Shown piece by piece: positions 19,631-27,727 of a stretch of DNA of 64,000 nucleotides. The notes beneath the pieces are model-generated. The model ran no database searches, had not been told where the DNA came from, and saw only the letters and a program-made list of their open reading frames with translations. The number at the start of each line of letters is the position of its first letter. Position 1 is the stretch's first letter. Position numbers and translations under genes: made by a program. The DNA lies in NCBI GenBank assembly GCA_017590115.1, contig JAGGNK010007448.1:8348815-8412814 (forward strand), written 5' to 3'. The DNA is from Montifringilla adamsi. Its lineage: Eukaryota; Chordata; Aves; Passeriformes; Passeridae.

Positions 19631-20084
19631 GTGGGGGCTGAGGGAGGAGGATGGGGGTGCTGAGGTGTGAGCTCTTGCAGGGGGTGGGTTTGGTGATGGA
19701 GGGGCAGGAGGGGTCCTTGTCCCCACTCTGACTCTGTTCCCCCCAGGCAGGAGGGTTGTGCTTCACCCAGCCTCACTGGTGAGGCACCATCCCAACTCCA
19801 GGGCTCCTGGAGAGCAGAATGGGAGCTGCAGGGATGGGCACCCACTCCTGTACCCAGCTCTGCAGGCACCAGGGGTTCCTGTCCCCTGCTCTGACACCTG
19901 GCTTGGGGCTGCAGGGACTTGTGACAGCAAGCACAGGGAGTGTGGGGAGGCAGCTGCCCTGCCTGGACCAGGTCTGTGCTTGCTGCTTCCTGGGAGCTGT
20001 TATCCCAGGATAATGCTGAGGAAAAGCCAGGGGCAGCTAAACCCCCCCCAGGTCACACACAGCCAGTCTGGCACAGCCAGGCAC
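19631..20084. other. Gap between converging AGPAT2 and EGFL7
   Basis: About 450 bp separates the two predicted cleavage sites. I see no gene or repeat here. Confidence 0.55.
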
Positions 20085-20350
20085 TCATGGCACGAGGTAA
20101 GGCATTTATTTGCTGCCTCTCCAGCAGGGAGAGGGCTCAGAGTCCAGTTTGGAAGGAACTGCGTAGTCTCTGGTGAGGTGAGCTGGAAGAGAGAACGATG
20201 GAGATGCTGATGGGAGCCCAGCCTTCTCCTGCCTTCTCCTGCCACCCTGTGCCTTCCTATGATGGTGTAGCTTCATCCCCATCCTTGGGCTGGAGAGGGA
20301 GATAAGAGCTGTGGATGCACTCAGCTTGCTCCAGATCCCCAGGCACTCTG
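20085..20350 (-). other. EGFL7: EGFL7 3' UTR (predicted)
   Basis: A short 3' UTR of about 265 bases follows the stop codon at 20,351 and ends just past the AATAAA at 20,110-20,105. Confidence 0.7.
20105..20110 (-). terminator. EGFL7: EGFL7 polyadenylation signal
   Basis: AATAAA on the minus strand, in GCAAATAAATGCC, about 240 bases after the EGFL7 stop codon. Confidence 0.75.
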
Positions 20351-20373
20351 CTAGAGTTCGTTCTTGCAGGAAC
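20351..20373 (-). CDS. EGFL7: EGFL7 coding exon 8 (terminal, tiny)
   Basis: Acceptor CTTCCCAG follows a pyrimidine tract with a T run of about 13. The exon completes Cys263 and encodes SCKNEL plus TAG, resembling the human end SCSCKKDS. Only 23 coding bases, separated from exon 7 by 1.6 kb, so gene predictors could easily miss it. Confidence 0.9.
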
Positions 20374-23300
20374 CTGGGAAGATTGGGAAAAAAAAAAAAA
20401 TTCAGCCAGATAAATTCAGTCATTAGCCTGGCTTTGGTTTGTGACTCTCCCAGGCAGAACAAGACTGAGCTGAACCTCTGGGAATGTCACCCACACTTGC
20501 TGCTTTCCTTTTGGCAAACAACCCCAGGCTGGCTTCATCCCCCCACACTCGAGAGTGTCACTCTCACCTCCCTGGCATGTCACAGTCCTTGTCTGGGCCC
20601 TGTGCACAATGTCCCCAAATCCAGTGACAGTAACAGTCTGTGCTGGATCAGGGTAATTCAGACCTAGAGAGGCCAAAATCATTATGGCTTACAGAGCTCT
20701 GACCTGGTGCCTCTGCTGGTGGTTTAAAGAAGAGAAATTGGGGTTTTGGTCATTGCACACATCCCCACTGAGCAGTAAATTGGGGAGTGCAGTTGTAGGA
20801 CAGCATTCAGTTGGGAAATGCTCCACCAGGCATGGAACAGGGATGGCTGAGTAACTCCATGGGATGCCCTGTGAGCCCCAGAGCTTGCTGGGGTATGACA
20901 GGACAGCTTTGTGTCCTACAGGGACCATGAAAAGAGACAAAAACAGGTTTTGCTTGCTGAGACAGACTTGGCAGAAATTAATTTCAGGACTTTGGAGTCA
21001 TCCCTTGGAATGAATCCATGTTACCTTGTGATACTGCTCACATTTCTCTGTGCTGTCACTAATATGTGCAGGGCACTACTGGAAAACTCAGCCTGCTGGA
21101 ACACTCAGTGGTTCTGGCAATTACCCCTTTCTGAGATGATTTTTAAGTGTCTATTTGCAGCTACTTTGTCTTCAGACAAGTTCTTTGAATTCTTTTTCTC
21201 TCTCAGCCATTACTGCAAGCACTGAACTGGGACTGAATATGCCCTGAACCAGTTTCTCCTGAGTCTTTCCAAGACTCAGCAAGCTGCCGTTGCACACCCC
21301 AGCCATGCCTAGTTTCTGGAATTATTTGATGGGAAAATGAGCTGCCTATCAAAATAAAAGAGTTTAGATGGTTGTGTTCTGCTTGGAGTGCAGGTGAGCA
21401 CCACAGGGACGCGAGGGGTGCTGTCCCTCTGCGTGGTGGGGACACCAGGCAGAACCTCCCCACCTCATTTCACACATGACAGCTCCCACTGGGGTCCCTC
21501 CCTCAGTTTGCTACTTCAGAGACCCTCTCTGGTGCCCTTACTGGTCTGTAAACTTCCAAAAGAAATGCCTAAAGCTTCCCAGGCTCATAAATCTGCCAAC
21601 TTCTGCATGCTCCCTAAACTTCCCTGATTGACTTTTTGGACTGTTAATTTTCTAAGAGTTGGGGGTTCTTTCCTAAGGACTGAGCTATCGGAAGGGACAG
21701 CAGCTGTGAGGTGCTGCCTGCCACAGGTGCCCCACTGCTCCCAGTGCCTCCCACAGCCACGTTTCCATGTACCAATCCTACAACTTTTGGCTGCTACGAG
21801 GGCAGTCAGATGGTGCAGCCATAGAAACAGCTTTGAAATGAAGCTAATGGGCTGTTTGTGTTCATCCTTTATTAATTACAGGCTGCTGAGCTTGAGGCAG
21901 ATCCAGATTAGCAGTGGCATATGTGTTACTGATCTCGCTGGCCCCACGTCTGCTCCCCGTGGCCAGCATGGCTGCAGGGACATCCTTCCCCACTGCTTTT
22001 TCCAGGCACTTACAGGTCTCCAGCCGCTCCTCCAGGAAAGAGATCTGCTCGCTCAGGGACTCGATCCTGTCCAGCTGCTGGAGGGAGTGGGACAGGCGGC
22101 TGATGGGGTCTGCACCGACATCCTCTGGCGGCATCAGGTTGTGGAAGGGGGCCAGCACCAGCTGGAGCTTCTGCAGGGAGAAGGGGAGCTGTGAGTGCAT
22201 CCCCCCCAGCAGCAGGACCACCGGGGGGATGCAGCACCCACCAGGGAGGGCTCAAGGGGCTGTGGTTGTGTTCAAAGGGCTGGAAAAGCCGTGGCGTGGG
22301 CGCTGCCGGCGGCTGCGGGGAGCACAGCTGGGATTGCTGCTGGGATGTTAAAAATAGAGCCGGGAAAAAGGGAAACCCTGGCTGCAAACAGCCCTGGGTG
22401 GGAGCTGGCCGAGCAGGAACAGGGCAAGGGGATGTGCTGCAACTCGCCTGCTCCAGCGCTTCCACTCTGCTCCTCAGGTCCTTCATTTCTTCCTTCATCT
22501 CACTGGAGGGACCTGAAAAAGTCACCGAGGGAATGCCAGTGAGTAAAAGCTCACTGCTGAGGTGAGGTGGAAGCTGCTGGGGAGGAAGACATGGCTGCAG
22601 GGCTGTGGCCAAGCTCTGCTGCTTTCCACCCCCAGGGTCTACTCCGCTGGGATCACCCCCCCAGAGCATCAGCTGGACCTGCTGGCATCTAGTCCAGCTG
22701 CTAAAGGCACAGGCTGCTCCTGCTGCTGCAGCACCTGCAACAAAGTGGGGAGGGTTTCAGGCAGTGGGGCAATGCTTAAAGAACAAGAGATCTGGCGGAT
22801 CCTGGCCTTGTGTTGCCGAAAACCACCCAGCTCTGCCCTGTGCTGTGGTGGGCACAAGGGATTGTCCCTGCTGAGGGCCCTGCACAGGGGTAGAGGCAGG
22901 TGGGGCACGTGCAGGCTGTCCCAGATGTTTGCTGGTGATGCCCGTGCTGGCCACAGCGCATTATTACTCACGGTACGAGTTTGAAGTGTCACAGCGCGTA
23001 CCAAAAGTAATAATGGGCCGTCACCAGCGGCGCCCGCCGCTCCTCGTGGCTCCAGACCTGCCCTGCAGGAACGAGGATGATGAGGGAGAGAACAGACACA
23101 TCCCAGACAGCTCCAGCCACAGCCAGGCCCTGTCACCCTCACAGATAGATTTGTGCTCAGGGGAAGTTGTTTGGGTGGGAGAAGCACTCCTGGGTCTGTG
23201 AGAATAAAGCTGAGGGGCTCTGGCTGTTGTCCCCTCTCCCATCTCCTGGGAGTGTTCCCTCAGCTCTCACTGCAGGCCCCCAGCAGCTGGGGCTCAATGT

Positions 23301-26300
23301 GGGGACAGGATACCTGTGTGGCTGGAGGTGTCTGTCCCAGGTGCTGGCACCAGGGGCTGGCAGCCCTTGTCATCGGCAGCCAGGCTGAAGCCGTCCCGGC
23401 AGGCGCAGTGGAAGCTCCCAGCAGTGTTGATGCAGAGCTGGCTGCACCCGTGGTTCTGGCTGGCACATTCATCCACGTCTGGAACACAGGAACGGCTCAG
23501 TGAGGAGGGGATAGGGCGAGGGACACAGGGGGGCTGCAATGGAACCCCAGGGAGTGCCCCCAAGTGAGCTGGTGTTTGTGCCAGGCACAGCTCTGGGTGT
23601 CTCAGCACCACCAGCACCTGGGACAGCCCTGGAAAAACCTGGGCTAAGCTGGAGGGGTCTGGCCTCATCCCCTCCTCCTGCCCCCCCTACAACACAGCCA
23701 GAAGGAGAAACTGTGGTCAGAAATGTCCCAGCTCTGGCCAGGCGGGCGCAGGCAGTGTTCGGCTCTCATCCCGGATTTACGGCCAGGGTTTTGGTTCCAG
23801 CCAGCTGTGGCGAGGAGCTATCAGCCTTTCAAGTGTGTACAAAACCCAGTAACCTCTCCTCACACGGGGGAGTTATTAAAGCTGTTCCCACAAAGCAGAA
23901 AGAGCTGAAGCTCTTCCCACGCCCGGGCAAATCTGTTTTAGGCAGTGGGAAAATCCTTTCCCTCGGAGCTGGAGCTGTCAGCGATGGGCTCAGCCCTGCC
24001 TTGCCCAGCATGGGTCAATGCCACACGCTCCTCCTCTGCCTTACAGGAGGCTGGAAAGCTGGGAAAAGCTGGGAAATGCCATGGCAGGGGTTTGAAGCAC
24101 TGGTGTGCACCACACTGCCTGATTTCTCCATGCTGTGAGGAGTACTGGGGCTGTTCCTGTGACATCACCAGGCTTCTCATCCACCCCCAGATATTTTTGG
24201 GTTATGGATTTTTAGTCTCTGCAGTAAAAGGGAGTTTTAGTTTACAGCAAGAGCCTGGGAGGGATGATCACAAATGAACACAAATGAACACAATCCCAGG
24301 CTGGCCCCACAAAGGCTCTGTGCTGCAGAGAGGCTCACAGCTCTGCTCACACTGACCCAGCACAGAGCAGCAGGCAGAGAAAATGGGGGTGCCAGAGCTG
24401 CACAGGAGGGAGCACTGAGGCAGCCAGAGGGAGGCCAGACCTCCCCTGGGAACCCCACTTCCCATCCCTCCCTGGAGCAAGTGTTCATGTGTGTGCAGAG
24501 GGACGGAATCAGACACGGCCCAAGGTCTGATAAGGTCTGACAAGGTCCCTGTCCCCCCTGAGGGGTTGGTGTAGGGCAAAGGACACCCAGAGCCCCATGG
24601 CAGCTGGCATGCTCCCAGGAGAAGCTCTCCCAACAGCAGCAGCAGGACAGGTATGACACAGGCAGCAGGGACAGGGGGGACGTGGCCAGTACCTGTCTGG
24701 CAGGCTGGCCCTGTCCAGCCAGGGGGGCAGGAGCATCTCCCGGGGAAGGCGCAGCTCCCTCCGTTCTGGCACGGCTCCCAGCACAGAGCTGTGAGAGGAA
24801 CAGCAGCACAGCATCACCCAGCTGCTCCGGGGGTCCCCAGCTCCCTCCCTCCCCCCTGGAGGTGTGCACACCCCAAAACACACCAGCACCACACAGCAGG
24901 GCTGAGCTGCCCAGAGGGAATAGGACTTAGGGTGGGTGGAAGGAAGAGGAAGAGGAGCTGGAAAGAAGATGAGAGGCCTGAAGGCAGCAAATATGGGAAG
25001 GAGGAGGGCAGCAGGCAGCAGCAGCCCCTGGTGCCACGCTCTGAGCTCACTGGGGACAGACTGGCTGCTGCTGTGGTTTGTATTTGTTGCCTCCTGAAAG
25101 TGTTTCTTGTCCATTTCTGCTGATTTAGATGGGAAGGACTTGTTTTATTTATCCCCTGGTAACCATAAAGGTAATAAGTGATCCCAAAGGAAAAAGGCCC
25201 AAGAGGCAGCAGAGAAAAGCTGGGAATTAATCAGATATTGAACCACATTTGGCTGTGATGCTGCAAATTTAATTCAGGGAGAATCCACTGACAGGCAGAG
25301 GGTTGGTAAAGGAGAGATGTGGTCCTGGGGCTCCCTCCAGGGACACGAGTGGTCTGGGGACAGGCAGTGGCACAGGGGTGACCCAGCAGCTCCTTACCTC
25401 TGTTACAGCCCAGCGTGTGGCCGTTTGCTCTGCTCCATCCAGGACAGCACGAGGCCACGGGCTGGGGCAGCTGCCTGTACCTCTGCCTGTAGGCAACCCT
25501 GTAGATGGTCCTGCAAGGCAAGGCTGGGCTGAGCAGGGTACCCCAAACCCCTCTCCTGCTCCCACAGCGGCACAGGGCGCTCCCAAGGGCTGGGACCCCC
25601 ATCCCTGTGGGTGCAGCAGGATCTCTGCTGCCCGTGGCACAGGCAGGTGGGCTCACCTGTAGGTGCTGCAGAGGCGGTGGCCCTGGCAGGTGGTGAGGTA
25701 GGGCTGGTACACGGGCTGCACGTGGGACTCGGCGTGGGCGCTCAGGCGGCTCGAGCACACCCTGCGCCTGGGCACAGAGGGGTCGCTCAGTGCCGCAGCC
25801 AGGACACGGCCTGAGCTCCCCTCTCTGCTCTGGGCTAGTGGACAGCAGTGGCTGGTTGCCCCAGTGACCTGGGAAAGCCACTTCAAGCTGTTTCGGGTCA
25901 GTGACACAACTCTGGAGCGCTGTGAGGGGCGCGGGCGCTTCCTCCCCCATCCCGAGGGAGCAGTTTGGACCCAGATTTAGGGATGATTTACTCACTACAT
26001 TCATTGTCTCCCTTCCCCTAAAATCACTCGCTTTCTGGGAGGATTTTTCCTTTCTGAGACTTTTGCATTCCTGAAACAGATGCCCCTGTGGTCACCAAGA
26101 AATTAATGATTTCACAGGAAGGGTCAGGCTCACCGCAAAAAAATTAGAGGTTGGATGAAAGGCACTCCCCAGCCTTCCTAAGATAAGTGTTATCCAGTCA
26201 AAAACTTTCCCAAGGTTAACAGCCAAAGTGGTCTTGGTTAAACATCCTTTTTTTCAACAACTTCCAGCCCAAGCAGGTCAGTCCCACTGAGGAACCCATC

Positions 26301-27397
26301 TACTTGTCTCAGCCTCCCAGTTCAATTAGAAACTAAAATAAAAAGCCTGGGAATTAGCATGGACATCAGATGGTTTCCATTAACTCCAGAAAACTCCTCT
26401 CAGCCTCATGATTAATGTTATAGAAGATGCAATTTTTAAATGGCAATTGTTTGCTTTGTAAAATTCAGAACAAAGTTTTAGCTGCAGCCTGTGTGTGAGA
26501 GCGAGGAATTCAGCTGTGGTTTCAGTCCTGGACAGAATGTGAAAGGTTTGACACTGGAGGAGCATTTCAGTGTAAAAACAAACTTTGTAGAAAATGTGAG
26601 CTGTGTCTGGGGGAGGGTTTTGAGCTCCAGCTCCTCTCAGCTCAGGAAGAAACTGGGGCACTGAGCTCTGGGCTTCCTCAGACCCAGCAGGAGCTGAGCT
26701 GTGCCTGCCCAGGCTGTGCTGGATCCAGGGAGTCCTCCCAGACCCATTTCCCAGGAAGGGAAGGGGAATTGCTGGAGCTGCCAGTGCTGGGCTGGCAGGA
26801 CCATGAGCCCCAGCAGCATCCTGGGGGGCACAAAGCCCAGGGGGCACAAAGCCCATCCCAGGGCTTCCCACACCTCTGTCCCTGGGTGTCCATCAGAGCT
26901 GGGAGCTGCATCCTCTGATGGAGCTGCATCCTTCAGTGACAGCTTGTTCACAAGGCTTGATTTGTGTGCTAGCAGGATTTCACACATATTTTCATGAAGG
27001 ATATGCTTGAAAGAGACTGTAATAACTCCTGAACAGCTCAGGGCCTGATGAGCTTTTGACTCTCCTGGACAAAAAGCCCAGAGTGTCTTTGTGGCCCTGC
27101 ACGGAGTTAAACAGAACTAGGACATTTCCTCTGAGAGATGTTTTAGCTCCAGTGAGAAAGCAAACAACCAGCAATGGGCTGCTGAACCTTGGGAGAGCTT
27201 TTTCCACCTCCTCACCACCCAGAGAGCCACACAGGGCTGTTCCCCTCCAGAGAGGACGTGCCTCACCCTGATGGGTGCAGAACACACCTGAGAGGTGCAG
27301 ACAAAACAGGCCCTTACCCTGCCTGGGCAAAGCCCTCCGTGCTGCTGGTGCTGAGGATGAGGAGGAGTCCCCAGAGGAGGCAGCTGAGGCTCCACAT
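20351..27397 (-). CDS. EGFL7: EGFL7, epidermal growth factor-like protein 7 (eight coding exons)
   Basis: Eight minus-strand exons (27397-27318, 25767-25657, 25510-25398, 24788-24693, 23478-23314, 22512-22448, 22170-22014, 20373-20351) join in phase into 810 nt, 269 aa (human 273). EGFL7 is a secreted endothelial matrix protein guiding vessel tube formation and modulating Notch signalling. A signal peptide ([16 protein letters not shown]...) covers about residues 1-24. An EMI domain runs from about 28 to 101 ([26 protein letters not shown]). An EGF domain lies at 104-131 and a calcium-binding EGF domain (DVDEC) at 134-173. The C-terminal helix (about 193-262) includes KLQLVLAP and [12 protein letters not shown] and looks coiled-coil. 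The protein ends CSCKNEL. The intron after exon 5 carries miR-126, diagnostic for EGFL7. One intron uses a GC donor. Confidence 0.96.
21862..22013 (-). other. Possible alternative C-terminus by intron retention
   Basis: If the last donor is skipped, translation continues for 50 residues after Leu262, starting [11 protein letters not shown] and ending PVINKG, giving a 312-residue protein. The first three residues (CKC) mimic the C-S-C of the spliced form. It might be an isoform or simply unspliced sequence. Confidence 0.3.
21868..21873 (-). terminator. Candidate intronic polyadenylation signal
   Basis: AATAAA on the minus strand within TTAATAAAGGATGA, overlapping the end of the retained-intron frame. 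Whether it is used is unknown. Confidence 0.3.
22014..22170 (-). CDS. EGFL7: EGFL7 coding exon 7
   Basis: Residues 211-262 plus one base of Cys263, beginning [12 protein letters not shown] and ending [13 protein letters not shown]: the leucine-rich C-terminal helix. Acceptor TCCCTGCAG; donor GTAAGT. Confidence 0.94.
22171..22447 (-). other. EGFL7: EGFL7 GC-AG intron
   Basis: 277 bp. The donor reads CAG followed by GCGAGT, a GC donor that otherwise matches consensus at the flanking bases; the acceptor is CTGCAG. Phase 0 on both sides, matching the E-E/K-L-Q-L position in the human protein. Confidence 0.85.
22448..22512 (-). CDS. EGFL7: EGFL7 coding exon 6
   Basis: Completes Gly189 and encodes residues 190-210 ([21 protein letters not shown]), the start of the coiled coil. 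Acceptor CTTTTTCAG. Confidence 0.93.
22957..22978 (-). ncRNA. MIR126: miR-126-3p mature arm
   Basis: 22 nt starting TCGTACCGTGAG on the minus strand, seed CGTACCG, identical to the known mature form. Confidence 0.97.
22995..23015 (-). ncRNA. MIR126: miR-126-5p mature arm
   Basis: 21 nt starting CATTATTACTTTTGG on the minus strand, seed ATTATTA, identical to the known 5p (miR-126*) form. Confidence 0.96.
23314..23478 (-). CDS. EGFL7: EGFL7 coding exon 5 (calcium-binding EGF)
   Basis: Completes Asp134 and encodes residues 135-188. DVDEC opens the calcium-binding EGF domain with six cysteines (138, 145, 149, 158, 160, 173). A Pro/Ser/Thr linker follows. Donor GTATCC. Confidence 0.96.
23479..24692 (-). 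other. EGFL7: EGFL7 intron between EGF exons
   Basis: 1.2 kb, GT-AG. A small direct repeat of ACAAATGAACAC at about 24,269-24,292 is the only feature noticed. Confidence 0.85.
24693..24788 (-). CDS. EGFL7: EGFL7 coding exon 4 (EGF domain)
   Basis: Completes Ala102 and encodes residues 103-133 ([12 protein letters not shown]...GWTGPACQT), a compact EGF domain. Acceptor CTCTCACAG; donor GTACTG. Confidence 0.95.
24789..25397 (-). other. EGFL7: EGFL7 intron between EMI and EGF exons
   Basis: 609 bp, GT-AG. Nothing else is recognised. Confidence 0.85.
25398..25510 (-). CDS. EGFL7: EGFL7 coding exon 3 (EMI domain, second half)
   Basis: Completes Arg64 and encodes residues 65-101, from [13 protein letters not shown] to the EMI hallmark SCCPGW and GCNR. 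The donor GTAAGG is strong. Confidence 0.95.
25657..25767 (-). CDS. EGFL7: EGFL7 coding exon 2 (EMI domain, first half)
   Basis: Completes Gly27 and encodes residues 28-63: [16 protein letters not shown], then [19 protein letters not shown], very close to the mammalian EMI domain. Acceptor CTGTGCCCAG; donor GTGAGC. Confidence 0.95.
25768..27317 (-). other. EGFL7: EGFL7 intron between signal-peptide and EMI exons
   Basis: 1.55 kb, GT-AG. The AT-rich part at about 26,080-26,620 is non-repetitive. A small GGGGCACAAAGCCCA duplication lies at about 26,825-26,853. No RNA gene or exon is seen. Confidence 0.8.
27318..27397 (-). CDS. EGFL7: EGFL7 coding exon 1 (signal peptide)
   Basis: ATG at 27,397 opens [16 protein letters not shown]..., a textbook signal peptide with a Leu-rich core, then AQAG with the Gly codon split by the donor GTAAGG. 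The start was chosen because it yields the signal peptide and the correct phase into the EMI exon. Confidence 0.93.
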
Positions 27398-27483
27398 GTC
27401 CCGTCCCTCCTGCAGCTCTGGGTCCTGCTCTTCTGTGGGATGTGCTGGCTCCTACTGCATGGCTTGTCCTTCAGTGGGGATCC
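27398..27483 (-). other. EGFL7: EGFL7 5' UTR part of exon 2
   Basis: The acceptor CTGCTTGCAG ends at 27,484, so 86 noncoding bases precede the start codon in this exon. It contains a two-codon uORF. Confidence 0.7.
27452..27460 (-). other. Minimal uORF (ATG CAG TAG) in EGFL7 5' UTR
   Basis: A Met-Gln-stop reading frame in fair context (GCCATGC, G at -3), 54 bases before the EGFL7 stretch containing the main start. Such minimal uORFs can throttle translation, but no effect is shown here. Confidence 0.5.
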
Positions 27484-27517
27484 CTGCAAGCAGGAGGGCA
27501 GCACTGTGAGTGGGAGG

Positions 27518-27727
27518 ACATTTCAGGAAAGAAATTCTTCACTGAAAGAGAGATTGGGCACTGGAATGGGCTGCCCAGGGAGGCAGTGGAGTCGCCATCC
27601 CTGGATGTGTTTAAAAACAGACTGGACATGGCGCTCAGAGCCATGGTGCAATTGAAAGGAGGTGTTAGGTCAAAGGACTTGATCTCAAAGGTCTTTTCCA
27701 GCCTAGGTCAGTCTGGGATTCTATGAG
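27518..27727 (+). mobile_element. CR1 LINE 3' fragment
   Basis: A 5'-truncated CR1 3' end, recognisable from GGGCTGCCCAGGGAGG, TGGA-x-TCGCCATCCCTGGA, and the terminal TCTGGGATTCTATGAG. It lies antisense to EGFL7, within intron 1, about 35 bases upstream of the exon 2 acceptor. Confidence 0.9.

Larger units (their letters stand above)
20374..22013 (-). other. EGFL7: EGFL7 last intron, with alternative 3' end inside
   Basis: 1,640 bp with consensus donor GTAAGT. The exon 7 frame stays open into it to a TGA at 21,862, and an AATAAA overlaps the end of that frame. The rest holds nothing I recognise. Confidence 0.8.
22942..23030 (-). ncRNA. MIR126: miR-126 precursor hairpin
   Basis: The minus strand carries both mature arms of the endothelial microRNA miR-126, separated by a 16-base loop region (CTGTGACACTTCAAAC) and flanked by a short GC stem. 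It is processed from the EGFL7 transcript and acts in endothelium on repressors of VEGF signalling such as SPRED1 and PIK3R2. Hairpin ends are approximate; both arms look identical to the vertebrate sequences I know. Confidence 0.97.
22513..23313 (-). other. EGFL7: EGFL7 intron hosting miR-126
   Basis: 801 bp, GT-AG. Apart from the miR-126 hairpin at about 22,942-23,030, I see nothing else in it. Confidence 0.9.

Noticed and set aside
21914..22351. Plus-strand open frame over EGFL7 exon 7
   Set aside because: It is the antisense shadow of a well-supported minus-strand exon.
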